Of a DNA stretch of 64,000 bases, positions 36,008 to 44,054 are shown one piece after another. Numbering within the stretch: position 1 is the stretch's first letter; every line of letters begins with the position of its first letter. A program made the translations under genes and the position numbers. Under the pieces are notes generated by a model. That model searched no databases. It was not told the DNA's origin and saw only the letters and a program-made list of their open reading frames with translations. The DNA lies in contig NZ_CP098511.1 in NCBI RefSeq assembly GCF_026222555.1, positions 353,501 through 417,500 on the forward strand, read 5' to 3'. Source of the stretch: Aquimarina sp. ERC-38. Its GTDB lineage: Bacteria > Bacteroidota > Bacteroidia > Flavobacteriales > Flavobacteriaceae.

Positions 36008-39000
36008 CTATTCTTTGATCAGCTTTCTGATAACACGCGTATTATCTTCCCTAAGAATATTCATTAAATAATATCCTGAAGAAAACTGACTCATATCAAT
36101 AGTTGTAGTGGCATCTTCTTTTACTACTACTTCTTTTTGAAGCATCCCTAATGTATTATATACCTTAACAATATCACCAACTACCAATCCGGTTACATTT
36201 ACAAGGTCTTGAGTTGGGTTTGGGTACATGCTTATTTCAGCATTACCATCCTCCAGTGCTTTTCCACTAGTGTAGGTAATTATCAATTGCGGAGCAGCTT
36301 TTTTACCATGTTCTTTTGATGCAAAAGCAAAATCATTTCCAGAAACTGCGGTTAACAATAAGGATATTTTTCCTTTCTTCATTAATCCGGTTTTTAATTC
36401 TATGCTTTTCTTTTCATTAAGACCAAACTTTCCACTAAAGCTACCTAATATACCTAAAGATGCAGGTTTGTTGCTATTTGATAGATTATTTTCTGTCCAA
36501 TTAACCCCTTTTCCTACATTTACATTTAATTTACCAGCACCCGGATCTCCTTCAATCTGGAAGGTAAGTTCCGCTTTTTTAATTTCACCTTTGATGGCAG
36601 ATAAATCATACATTAGATAGGCGGTTCTTCTTCCTTTCTCTACACGAACTATGTTCGTATTATAACGAGAAGTTCCCTGTAGATACGCATCATGAATTGG
36701 CTTTAAAGTTACCGTATTCGTTTTATTACCATTACCTGTTCCCGTATTTTGAGATTTAGAAACTGTTACTTTATCTAGGTTAAATAAATATCCAGCTCCT
36801 CCTTTGAACATTAATTTTAATGCTTTTTTACCTTTTGATAAAGAAACATTTTTGCTATAAGTTTTATAGTCATGCCATTTTCCATTACCGGGAACGGTAA
36901 TTGTTCCTACTTTTTTAGCACCTTCCATAATATCTATAGTTCCCCCTTTGGTTCCGCTAGAAGCAAGAACTTGAAAACTATAGGTTCCGGCAGAGGTTAC
37001 CTCTACAGCATACTCTGTAAAGTCACCATTGTTGATAAAGCCTAAATTCTTACCACTTCCTCCCGGAGTGTTTTCAACGACAACATTTCCTGATTTTTTA
37101 CTAAAAGCTTCCGCTTCAAAAGATCCGGGAATTGCTATACCAGTAACAGGATCAGGATTCGTAGTTCCCTTTTTCTTTCTAGTAACTGTAATTGAATTAT
37201 TAGATACTGAGAATTTTCCGGTTGATAAACCTTTTCCAGAAACATTCTTTCCTGAAAGATTTAGGTTACCGGTATAAGACAATCCGTATACTCTACAAAT
37301 TCCTACTGATGTTCCTTCAAAATCATGAGAAGAAGCTTCTGTAGTTAAAATTTTACCGGCTGCATCTGTAATTAAATAAATATATTTAGAATTCTTAGGT
37401 GCTGTGCTTGTATTTTTAAAATTAATTACGTCAGGATTGTTATCCCCGGTAATGGTAGTAACAGCAACTTGTCCGCTAGCCGTGGTTACTCTACCACCGT
37501 CTACTACAGGAACGTTAGTATTTCCACAATTTATTAATACCTCAGCAGGACCAGTTCCTACAGGTTTTGTGTAAGCTTTGGATAATACAAATTTATCGAT
37601 CTGAAAACCGTCTTCTCTCATTGAGAAAGAAATGGTATGAACTCCGGCAGTAGGAACCTCTAAGTAAATTTTTCTTTCTTCCCCACAATGTTTAGCAGGC
37701 GTACGTTGCTTGCTTTCCCAAGTCCATTGTTTTTTTCCATTACACCACTGCATTCTGGCTCCTGTTGCCGGCCATTTTCCGTCAAGACCAACGTGAATTC
37801 CGTTATCCTCAGAGTTGGTTGACAAGGCTCTTACCCAAACAAAATATTTCCCTGGGCTACTAAACCTCACTTTATAATTAAGAATGGCCATATTACCGGG
37901 AGTCGGAGAATAATTTTCACCTATAATCAACGGGTCACCGTGAGTTACTCTGGTATCTGGTAACAATTCTAAATATTCACCACTACTAGCACCAGGATGA
38001 ACCGGATCCGGGTCTGGCTTAGGAAGGGAACCACTGGTAGAATTGTACCATCTTCTTTTACTTGTTAAGGTTTGACTAGCAAAGTGTTCTGCTTCTACAG
38101 CAATTACTCCATTCTTTTCAATAGCTACACAGTTATCTGTAGGTGGTTCCGGATCCGGATCCGGATCTGGATCTACACTTCCACCAGTAATCCCTTTACC
38201 GATAAAATCTTTTAGTTTCACCTGATTACCGTTTTCATCATTTTTAATTAAAAACCAAGTCATTCCGGCATCAGACATATCAGGTTTACCGGTTGCCTGC
38301 ATTCTTTTATATACCCATCTGATAGATTCATCCTTGTGGTTAAGCATCCAGCTCCAATAGCTCCACTTATTCGCAAGACCATTTGTATTAAATCCGAAAT
38401 TGGCTTGATTTGGCCCATTTTGATCTCTAAGGTCAATAAACTTAGGAGAGTTAGGTCCTTTAAATTGCGCTTTCATTTCTGGCCAGGTAGTCCCTCTATG
38501 GTAATCCCACTGTCCGGGGTTTTTATGATCTGAATGTCCTTCGTTCCAATCTGAATGAGAGATAAGAGTTACAAACTTTCGTTTATCAGCTTGTGCTCTT
38601 TGTAATCCCCTTGCCACAACTTCCGTAGGCCCACCGATAATGATAAAAAGCGGATTGGATGCAGAAGATTTATTTACCTCATCTCGCACTCCATTAAATG
38701 CAGCCTCCTGGTTATTTATAGCCTCAATGAATTTGGTTTTTTTAAAACCCCATCTATTTCTGGCACCTTTAATACTGGCATCCATTTCCTGAAGACCTGG
38801 AGAATTATTTAACCAGATATGATCACTGTACGTATATAAAGCAAGTTTATCCTGTAAACCTGCCTTGGCAAGCATCATAAGGGAAGCGGCAGAAGCTGCC
38901 CAGTCATCCTTATCATGTGCATTACCATCTGAGCTTATCGCAATTCTACCTTTTGAAAAAGGAATTTGCGCATAAGCATCACTACCCAGGAAAATCATGA

Positions 39001-39037
39001 GTAGCATTAATAAAAAAATTGTTTTCGTGTGTTTCAT
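36008..39037 (-). CDS. Large secreted multi-CBM protein with unassigned N-terminal domain and T9SS tail
   Basis: A 1009-aa modular protein. Order: signal peptide (1-24, AYAQ); an N-terminal domain (about 25-285) opening with the strand GRIAISSDGNAHDKDDW and later LFIIIGGPTEVV and SDWNEGH; an Asp-Pro repeat linker (about 288-302); a carbohydrate-binding-like domain (about 305-490, GVIAVEAEHFAS); a beta domain (about 495-620, with GDNNPDVINFKNTST and VYGLSYTGNL); a CBM6-like domain (about 630-760, GSFEAEAFSKKSG and NNGDFTEYAVEV); a DNRLRE/CBM96-like domain (about 775-925); and a T9SS type A tail. The Asp-rich N-terminal motif and Rossmann-like strand pattern recall nucleoside-hydrolase-like folds, but I cannot assign an activity. 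Likely an extracellular polysaccharide-acting enzyme. Confidence 0.85.
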   Translation of the reverse strand: MKHTKTIFLLMLLMIFLGSDAYAQIPFSKGRIAISSDGNAHDKDDWAASAASLMMLAKAGLQDKLALYTYSDHIWLNNSPGLQEMDASIKGARNRWGFKKTKFIEAINNQEAAFNGVRDEVNKSSASNPLFIIIGGPTEVVARGLQRAQADKRKFVTLISHSDWNEGHSDHKNPGQWDYHRGTTWPEMKAQFKGPNSPKFIDLRDQNGPNQANFGFNTNGLANKWSYWSWMLNHKDESIRWVYKRMQATGKPDMSDAGMTWFLIKNDENGNQVKLKDFIGKGITGGSVDPDPDPDPEPPTDNCVAIEKNGVIAVEAEHFASQTLTSKRRWYNSTSGSLPKPDPDPVHPGASSGEYLELLPDTRVTHGDPLIIGENYSPTPGNMAILNYKVRFSSPGKYFVWVRALSTNSEDNGIHVGLDGKWPATGARMQWCNGKKQWTWESKQRTPAKHCGEERKIYLEVPTAGVHTISFSMREDGFQIDKFVLSKAYTKPVGTGPAEVLINCGNTNVPVVDGGRVTTASGQVAVTTITGDNNPDVINFKNTSTAPKNSKYIYLITDAAGKILTTEASSHDFEGTSVGICRVYGLSYTGNLNLSGKNVSGKGLSTGKFSVSNNSITVTRKKKGTTNPDPVTGIAIPGSFEAEAFSKKSGNVVVENTPGGSGKNLGFINNGDFTEYAVEVTSAGTYSFQVLASSGTKGGTIDIMEGAKKVGTITVPGNGKWHDYKTYSKNVSLSKGKKALKLMFKGGAGYLFNLDKVTVSKSQNTGTGNGNKTNTVTLKPIHDAYLQGTSRYNTNIVRVEKGRRTAYLMYDLSAIKGEIKKAELTFQIEGDPGAGKLNVNVGKGVNWTENNLSNSNKPASLGILGSFSGKFGLNEKKSIELKTGLMKKGKISLLLTAVSGNDFAFASKEHGKKAAPQLIITYTSGKALEDGNAEISMYPNPTQDLVNVTGLVVGDIVKVYNTLGMLQKEVVVKEDATTTIDMSQFSSGYYLMNILREDNTRVIRKLIKE
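38149..38173. repeat. Short GGATCC-type tandem repeat coding an Asp-Pro linker
   Basis: About four copies of a 6-bp unit in the linker of the multi-CBM protein; on the coding strand they encode alternating Asp and Pro. A domain spacer, not a mobile or regulatory repeat. Confidence 0.7.
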
Positions 39038-39315
39038 AATAATGTAGTTGACGATTAAAATTTGTAGTTAATTTTTAATATTGTATTCCTAATGGAAAGG
39101 GGGAGTAAATCTTTATATTAAGAGTTAATTAATTTCTGATCTCCAGAACCCTTTATCTTAAGGCTTTATAATTTCATATAATTGGATTATTTACCTGTTT
39201 TAAAACTAGTGTCTTTAATATCTATTATTCTTCTTTATTAAAATTGTCGCTTAGAAAGTAGCAAGCAATAAACGCTACGCTTGTTATCTTTTGGTTTTCA
39301 AAAAAAGCTGTTTTA

Positions 39316-41883
39316 CTATTCTTTTATAAACTGTAACTTCCCTTTCCCAGCTATTGAGGCTATATAGACCCCCGGACTTAGTTCTGATAGATCGAATGAT
39401 TCTTCTTCGCTTCCGGCAATTCTCTGATTAAGGGTTTTTCCAAGAAAATCATATATGGTAATGACTGCTCCTTCTTGTATATTAGAAATGGTAAGGTTAT
39501 TCTTTACCGGATTGGGTGACATTACGAATTGCGTATTAGAATCCAGAACTTCTGTATTTTTACCACTAGTTGCAGATGTTATTTTCCACTTCTGATTTAC
39601 GTTATTACTACTATAATTCCAGATTTGAACATTCGCATTAGTAGTTCCTGATCTTCTATCTAATCCCATTTTCTGGCAATGAAGTGGTTTTAATCCAAAA
39701 CTAGCACCATTCTTTACTATTCTCCATTTCTGATGGTCACCCCTGGCAGCAGTCCAGGTAGCTACATTTTCACTGTTTCCGCACCCTGCAAAAGGTACTT
39801 CCATAAATCTTTTAGTGCCTTTATTTTGTATAGTATAAATATTATTACCCAAATGTTTAAACTCCCATTTTTGGAAATCCAACCCAAAGGGTTTCATCAT
39901 CTCTACGTTGTGAGCATTGTCACTTCTAGACCTTAATCGTTGAGTAGAGGTCGTAGAAGATATATAATAAGTACCATTCTTTATGAACTGACCCCCTTTA
40001 TCATTATCATTGTTGTTATTATTATTGGAAGAATTTCCGGTGTCCTCAATCGCATTAATTCCTGCGGTCCATCTGGTACCATTGAGTTCATACGCACCTA
40101 TATCAGGTGAGGCTCCTTTGAATTTTTTAGAAAAACCTTTAATAACTCTTCCTTTATCCACCACGGCGCTGTTTTTCCTTGGCATAAAATTTCTACCTTT
40201 TACATTTTCAAAGGGAGAAGTTCCGGAGATCACATTATTTTTTATATCGAAGGCAGGTGCTTTATACCAATCTCCTACGTTGGAGTAATTGTTATAAATT
40301 CGGTTATTTTTCTGAACATACCCATTTACCCAGGAACCCATTGCTCGTCCGGAATTCCAAATGGTATTATGAAAGAAATCAAGATTCCAATTCCCCCAGT
40401 TTACCTGGTATCCGGACCAGGATACATTCCAGATTACATTGTGGTGAACTTTTACCCCTTTACTATTATTATCTAGATAGATTCCAGCCGCTTTTCCATC
40501 GGTATAAGAAGGAGCCTTAGCATCGTGAAACCAGTTATGGTGAATTTCGGTTCCTTTTAATTCGTCATTCCCCACCATATAGAATAATCCGGAATCACTA
40601 TTAATTCTTTCCGCATAAGATACATCGTTATAGGCAACTTCAGAATTACGACCTCCTACGTACATCCCATCTCTACCGGAATTTCTAATTACGTTTTTCA
40701 GAACCTTCATGTTCTTTGCCTTTGTTCTGATAGGAGAAGAATGAATACCCAGGTAATTCGTATTTAAAACCGTATTTTGTTCGATCCTTGTATTGGTTTG
40801 CCTATTATTATTGCTAGGAATTAGTATGCCATTATTAGCACAATGATTAATTAAACAACCTTTTACCAAAGTATTAGAACCAAATACCTCTATGGCCCCT
40901 TCACCCAGACTTGCATTAATATTATCAAGCCTATCATAACCTTCATTTCCATGGACTACTTTATTATTTTGGAAAATATTATGGTCACCTTGTATTCTTA
41001 TGCTACCTCCGAAGAAGTTGATTCCTTCTATTCTAACATATTTACCTTTAATTTGGGCGGTGTACCTACTTTTAGCTACCTCAACCGTACCCCGAGCTGG
41101 AATCTGCCCATTTGGTGTTTGAAAATATAAAGTTTTAGTTTTACTATCATAATACCATTCTCTGGCATAATCTAAAACTTCTAATTTATTAAATAGAAAC
41201 AATTGTCCTCTACCACCTTTACCTCTATTCAAAGTAGGGTTATGTGGCCTGAATGGCCAGTTATTAACATTTACTCCTGTGTGATTTATTCTTCCTGGAG
41301 AAGATCCTGTAATTTTTCGTGTCCAGCTCGTTCCGGAATGTCCTCCCAAATAGTAAACTAAACCACCCTTCCAGTTAATATTAGGAATGCCGTCTACTAA
41401 AAAAGAAGACCCACTTCCGCCTTTTACTTTTTTACAATCTATGGTCCAGCGATTGTTATCCGTATTGTTAGGCCATCTTGCCAAATCCATATATTCCTTT
41501 TTAAAATATACGGCATTTAACCGATCTAAGCCCATAGCCACATTAGCTTTGTAAATACTGCCTTTATGTTTTGTCCAGTTATTTACTTTTTTTGTAGCGT
41601 TAATGTAAACCTTATCGCCCGGAACCGCTTTAAAAGTTAAATAATTACCGGGGGCTCCACTTCTACCAATATTCAATTCCTGCTCGTAAGTACCGGCTTT
41701 GATAAAACATGTATCTCCGGGGGACATCACGGAAACAGCCTTAGCAAAAGTGGCAAAGGGTGAATTTATGGTACCGGAATTACTATCTTTTCCATTAGGT
41801 GCTACATAAATAGTTTTAGAAAAGACTGAAAAACTATTGACTGTAATAAGGAGAAGTATAATTAAATACGTAGTTGTTTTCAT
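39316..41883 (-). CDS. Secreted parallel beta-helix protein with ricin-type domain and T9SS tail
   Basis: An 855-aa protein. Signal peptide (about 1-23); an opening KTIYVAPNGKDSNSGTINSPF typical of secreted beta-helix enzymes; an ARWPN motif (135-139); a right-handed parallel beta-helix (about 270-560) with many NxxxHHN-type turns such as EIHHNWFHDAKAPS and GVKVHHNVIWNVSWSG; a ricin-type lectin domain (about 645-775) with repeated QKW motifs (FQKWEF, HQKWRI, NQKWKI); and a T9SS type A tail (FVMSPNPVKNNLTIS and LSPGVYIAS). The fold class holds pectate and alginate lyases and some glycosidases (GH120/GH141-like proteins show a similar RWPN segment). Exact activity unknown. It is the first of three T9SS cargo genes in a row. 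Confidence 0.88.
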   Translation of the reverse strand: MKTTTYLIILLLITVNSFSVFSKTIYVAPNGKDSNSGTINSPFATFAKAVSVMSPGDTCFIKAGTYEQELNIGRSGAPGNYLTFKAVPGDKVYINATKKVNNWTKHKGSIYKANVAMGLDRLNAVYFKKEYMDLARWPNNTDNNRWTIDCKKVKGGSGSSFLVDGIPNINWKGGLVYYLGGHSGTSWTRKITGSSPGRINHTGVNVNNWPFRPHNPTLNRGKGGRGQLFLFNKLEVLDYAREWYYDSKTKTLYFQTPNGQIPARGTVEVAKSRYTAQIKGKYVRIEGINFFGGSIRIQGDHNIFQNNKVVHGNEGYDRLDNINASLGEGAIEVFGSNTLVKGCLINHCANNGILIPSNNNRQTNTRIEQNTVLNTNYLGIHSSPIRTKAKNMKVLKNVIRNSGRDGMYVGGRNSEVAYNDVSYAERINSDSGLFYMVGNDELKGTEIHHNWFHDAKAPSYTDGKAAGIYLDNNSKGVKVHHNVIWNVSWSGYQVNWGNWNLDFFHNTIWNSGRAMGSWVNGYVQKNNRIYNNYSNVGDWYKAPAFDIKNNVISGTSPFENVKGRNFMPRKNSAVVDKGRVIKGFSKKFKGASPDIGAYELNGTRWTAGINAIEDTGNSSNNNNNNDNDKGGQFIKNGTYYISSTTSTQRLRSRSDNAHNVEMMKPFGLDFQKWEFKHLGNNIYTIQNKGTKRFMEVPFAGCGNSENVATWTAARGDHQKWRIVKNGASFGLKPLHCQKMGLDRRSGTTNANVQIWNYSSNNVNQKWKITSATSGKNTEVLDSNTQFVMSPNPVKNNLTISNIQEGAVITIYDFLGKTLNQRIAGSEEESFDLSELSPGVYIASIAGKGKLQFIKE

Positions 41884-42163
41884 AAAAAGAGTTTGTATAA
41901 TTAGTTGAGAATGTGTTATTAGTTGTATGTATTGAGTAGTCTTTTTTTAATTTGATATTTAAATTTTCAACATAAAATTGAATAGCACGTTTGTTTATAT
42001 CATATCCAAGAAATGAACGCTGTACATTGTATGTATTATCCAAGTTCACCAAATTCGTTTGAGAATATGTATAGTTAATGTCTATGAAGAAAACGATAGT
42101 AAGTATGAAGAGCATATGAAAACCCTTCAGTTTGGCTTGAAAATAATGTATATTTTGAGGCAT
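41834..42163 (-). CDS. Small secreted hypothetical protein overlapping the beta-helix gene
   Basis: An open frame of 109 codons from ATG 42163 (a further ATG lies at 42193). It has a hydrophobic segment HMLFILTIVFFIDINYTYSQ resembling a signal peptide with a YSQ cleavage site, then an Asn/Tyr/Thr-rich tail of about 75 residues. Its last 50 bp overlap the start of the beta-helix gene in another frame, which would suit coupled translation, but the composition is also what AT-rich non-coding DNA gives. No family is recognised. Confidence 0.35.
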   Translation of the reverse strand: MPQNIHYFQAKLKGFHMLFILTIVFFIDINYTYSQTNLVNLDNTYNVQRSFLGYDINKRAIQFYVENLNIKLKKDYSIHTTNNTFSTNYTNSFYENNYVFNYTSPYYSQ

Positions 42164-42193
42164 TTTATACTTTCTACTTATTAAAACAGTCAA

Positions 42194-42693
42194 TATGTCT
42201 ATGTTAAATTAAGTTAACAACAAGGATTTGAATTTTATGTAAGTATTTCATCAGAACCTGATCGAAACTAAACTTAACGAGATTCACCTTCAAATTATGT
42301 TAAAACCTTAACTAATGAAGGTAAGATCATCCACTTCGAAATTAGAAAAAAGCATTTAACCTATTTGACCTATTATACTATTTGAAAGAAGCTTACTAGA
42401 ATTCGTAGTTTCTCATATATTATTCGTTTAATTATTATAATATTATAAATTTTACTATATAATTATTAATAATTCAATAAATAGCTCCTGTAGTATTTAA
42501 GTCAAAGATTATAATTCCCTTAAAAAATCAAATTTTAACTAGATTGGATATTCTTTTATTACAAAAGTTAATAAATCCATTGATTCTTTATGCGAATTGT
42601 TAAGGTTATAATAATTTTTGAATAAGTATTTATACAAATTTCACCTTATTTTAATAGCAATTATCCAAAATAAATGCTAATCTGATGATAGTG
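42194..42693. other. AT-rich gene-free region
   Basis: About 500 bp with long A/T runs, lying between the end of the membrane protein gene and the start of the secreted-protein cluster. I see no coding frame, terminator or exact -7 box; it must hold the promoter of the beta-helix gene but I cannot place it. Confidence 0.4.
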
Positions 42694-43398
42694 TTATAGA
42701 GAATCCATTTTTTTTAAACTATCTGGTTTTAATGTTCCCCTTATCAAAAATTGTAAAAAGAAAAACATACTTAGGAAGTCCACCGTGTTTAAAATTGCAG
42801 CAAAGAAGTGGCTTGATACATACAATTCATGGATAGGTACCATAGCATTTACAACAATAGAACCAGTAGCTGAAACACATAGAAAGAAAGCATGAGTAAA
42901 CCTGTTTTTTATATATACTATAAAACAAACAATTAAGTAAGAAAATAAGCTAATTAGAATTAGAATAATGAAACCTATAGATTCTTCTAACTTTACAAAA
43001 ACCATTTGCAAAATGGATATAGTCAAATATGAAATTAAAAAAATTGTGACAATTGCGGGTATACTTATTAATTCTTTAATTTTCCAACTTTTAAATGGTG
43101 CGTAAGGAGTTAGTAAAAAAATATTAAGGAAGTAAAAAGACGATAATAAAAAGCCAACTATCTTAAAATTTATTTCAAAATTTTGAAGAACAAAAGCATC
43201 ATTCACTGCAATTATTAAAATGGTTAAAGGAAAAAGCCAATGTACCTTTGCTTTATTTTCGATATATAGATATATAAGTGAGAAACCGGATAAAGGTTTT
43301 ATGATAAGTAAGAGTTCATTACCTCCTAAAAAACCACATAACAATAGCGTAAAAACAGTGCAATAACAAATAATATGTGCGGGAGTATAAAAACTCAA
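42694..43398 (-). CDS. Multi-pass membrane protein of unknown function
   Basis: A 234-aa protein with about seven to eight membrane helices, almost no soluble part, and a short charged C terminus (KPDSLKKMDSL). A His pair in VPIHELYVSSHFFAAILNTVDF near the last helices is the most distinctive stretch. The start is TTG at 43398 (giving a leading SFYTPAHII); there is no ATG before the third helix. The layout resembles YhhN-like or other seven-helix proteins, but the similarity is too weak to assign. It is divergent from the small acidic protein at 43542. Confidence 0.65.
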   Translation of the reverse strand: MSFYTPAHIICYCTVFTLLLCGFLGGNELLLIIKPLSGFSLIYLYIENKAKVHWLFPLTILIIAVNDAFVLQNFEINFKIVGFLLSSFYFLNIFLLTPYAPFKSWKIKELISIPAIVTIFLISYLTISILQMVFVKLEESIGFIILILISLFSYLIVCFIVYIKNRFTHAFFLCVSATGSIVVNAMVPIHELYVSSHFFAAILNTVDFLSMFFFLQFLIRGTLKPDSLKKMDSL

Positions 43399-43492
43399 AG
43401 TGAATACTTGTATGTATTAAAATTCTATAAAGGTAGTTCCTTAACTTAGATAAGTGATAATTGAGGTATGATTTTAACGCTTTACGAATATT

Positions 43493-43500
43493 TATCTTTG
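43493..43500 (+). promoter_or_regulatory. Candidate -7 element for the small acidic protein
   Basis: TATCTTTG, an exact TAnnTTTG, 41 bp before the ATG at 43542. It lies inside the longer open frame that begins at 43461, which argues for the downstream start. Confidence 0.45.
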
Positions 43501-43541
43501 TAATTATCCTGAATTTTGAAGCTATCTTTAAAAGCAAAGCT

Positions 43542-43736
43542 ATGAATACTTCTAAAAATTCTCCTTTATCAAATAAAAATCAAAGTGAACAAAACGAACC
43601 TGCATCTATTTCGTTTAAACAACATCTGGAAAGCAGATCAAATTTTGATTATCTAAATCCTGATCAAAAAATAATAGATGAAAAACGGGAAAATAGATCA
43701 GAATCAATTGATGACGACATTGATACCCTGTTATAA
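43542..43736 (+). CDS. Small hydrophilic acidic protein, unknown function
   Basis: A 64-aa protein starting MNTSKNSPLSNKNQSEQNE and ending in ESIDDDIDTLL, rich in Ser, Asn, Glu and Asp, with no hydrophobic segment. It is predicted to be largely disordered and cytoplasmic. The frame is open 27 codons further upstream to 43461, but that part would span a -7 box and is unlike the rest, so I take the ATG at 43542. I have the impression that similar short proteins with a conserved DIDTLL-like end occur in flavobacteria, but no function is known to me. Confidence 0.55.
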   Translation: MNTSKNSPLSNKNQSEQNEPASISFKQHLESRSNFDYLNPDQKIIDEKRENRSESIDDDIDTLL

Positions 43737-43801
43737 AATGAAAGTATCCTTTTGTTATTAATTCCATCATGATATTAAGTGGATTATAATCATAAAATAT
43801 T

Positions 43802-43920
43802 AGTGTCTAGTAAAGAATCAAGATCCGCCTGCGGACGGGTAGGCCGATATCGCTTCCAGAATCAAGAATCAATACTAATCATTTTAAAAAAGTTAGAAAG
43901 CAACCTTTAAATACTTTAAA
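43802..43920 (+). repeat. Dispersed intergenic repeat, copy 3 (long form with hairpin insert)
   Basis: Matches copy 1 in AGTAAAGAATCAAGAT, ATCGCTTC, AGAATCAAGAATCAA and the right flank AAAGCAACCTTTAAATACTT. Between the left block and CGATATCGC it carries a GC-rich insert (43825-43844) in which CCTGC can pair with GTAGG. Confidence 0.75.
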
Positions 43921-43984
43921 GGTTAAAAATGCCTATTTTACGCTACATTAGATACTTTTATTTGTTCTAAACGGACATTAATGA

Positions 43985-44025
43985 TACTAAAAAAGTCTTT
44001 TCAAAATGAAAAGACTTTTTTAGTA
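43985..44025. terminator. Very long perfect bidirectional terminator
   Basis: An 18-bp perfect stem (43985-44002 with 44008-44025) around AAAAT. The arms carry A and T runs, so it reads as an intrinsic terminator in both directions, ending the act-cta operon on the minus strand 30 bp after the ctaD stop and facing the small protein gene on the plus strand. Confidence 0.9.
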
Positions 44026-44054
44026 ATAACAACGTTCGTTATGTATGTGTATAC

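Larger units (their letters stand above)
43737..44054. other. Convergent intergenic region with repeat and strong terminator
   Basis: Holds dispersed repeat copy 3 (43802-43920) and the long perfect terminator hairpin (43985-44025). No coding frame. Confidence 0.6.

Noticed and set aside
39240..39315. Possible terminator after the beta-helix gene (AACAAGC/GCTTGCT)
   Set aside because: Stem of 7 bp with a 12-nt loop and no T-run directly after; not convincing.
43319..43537. 72-aa minus-strand frame upstream of the membrane protein gene
   Set aside because: It overlaps the membrane protein's N terminus in another frame, covers the small acidic protein's promoter region on the other strand, and shows no family features. 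Treated as chance.
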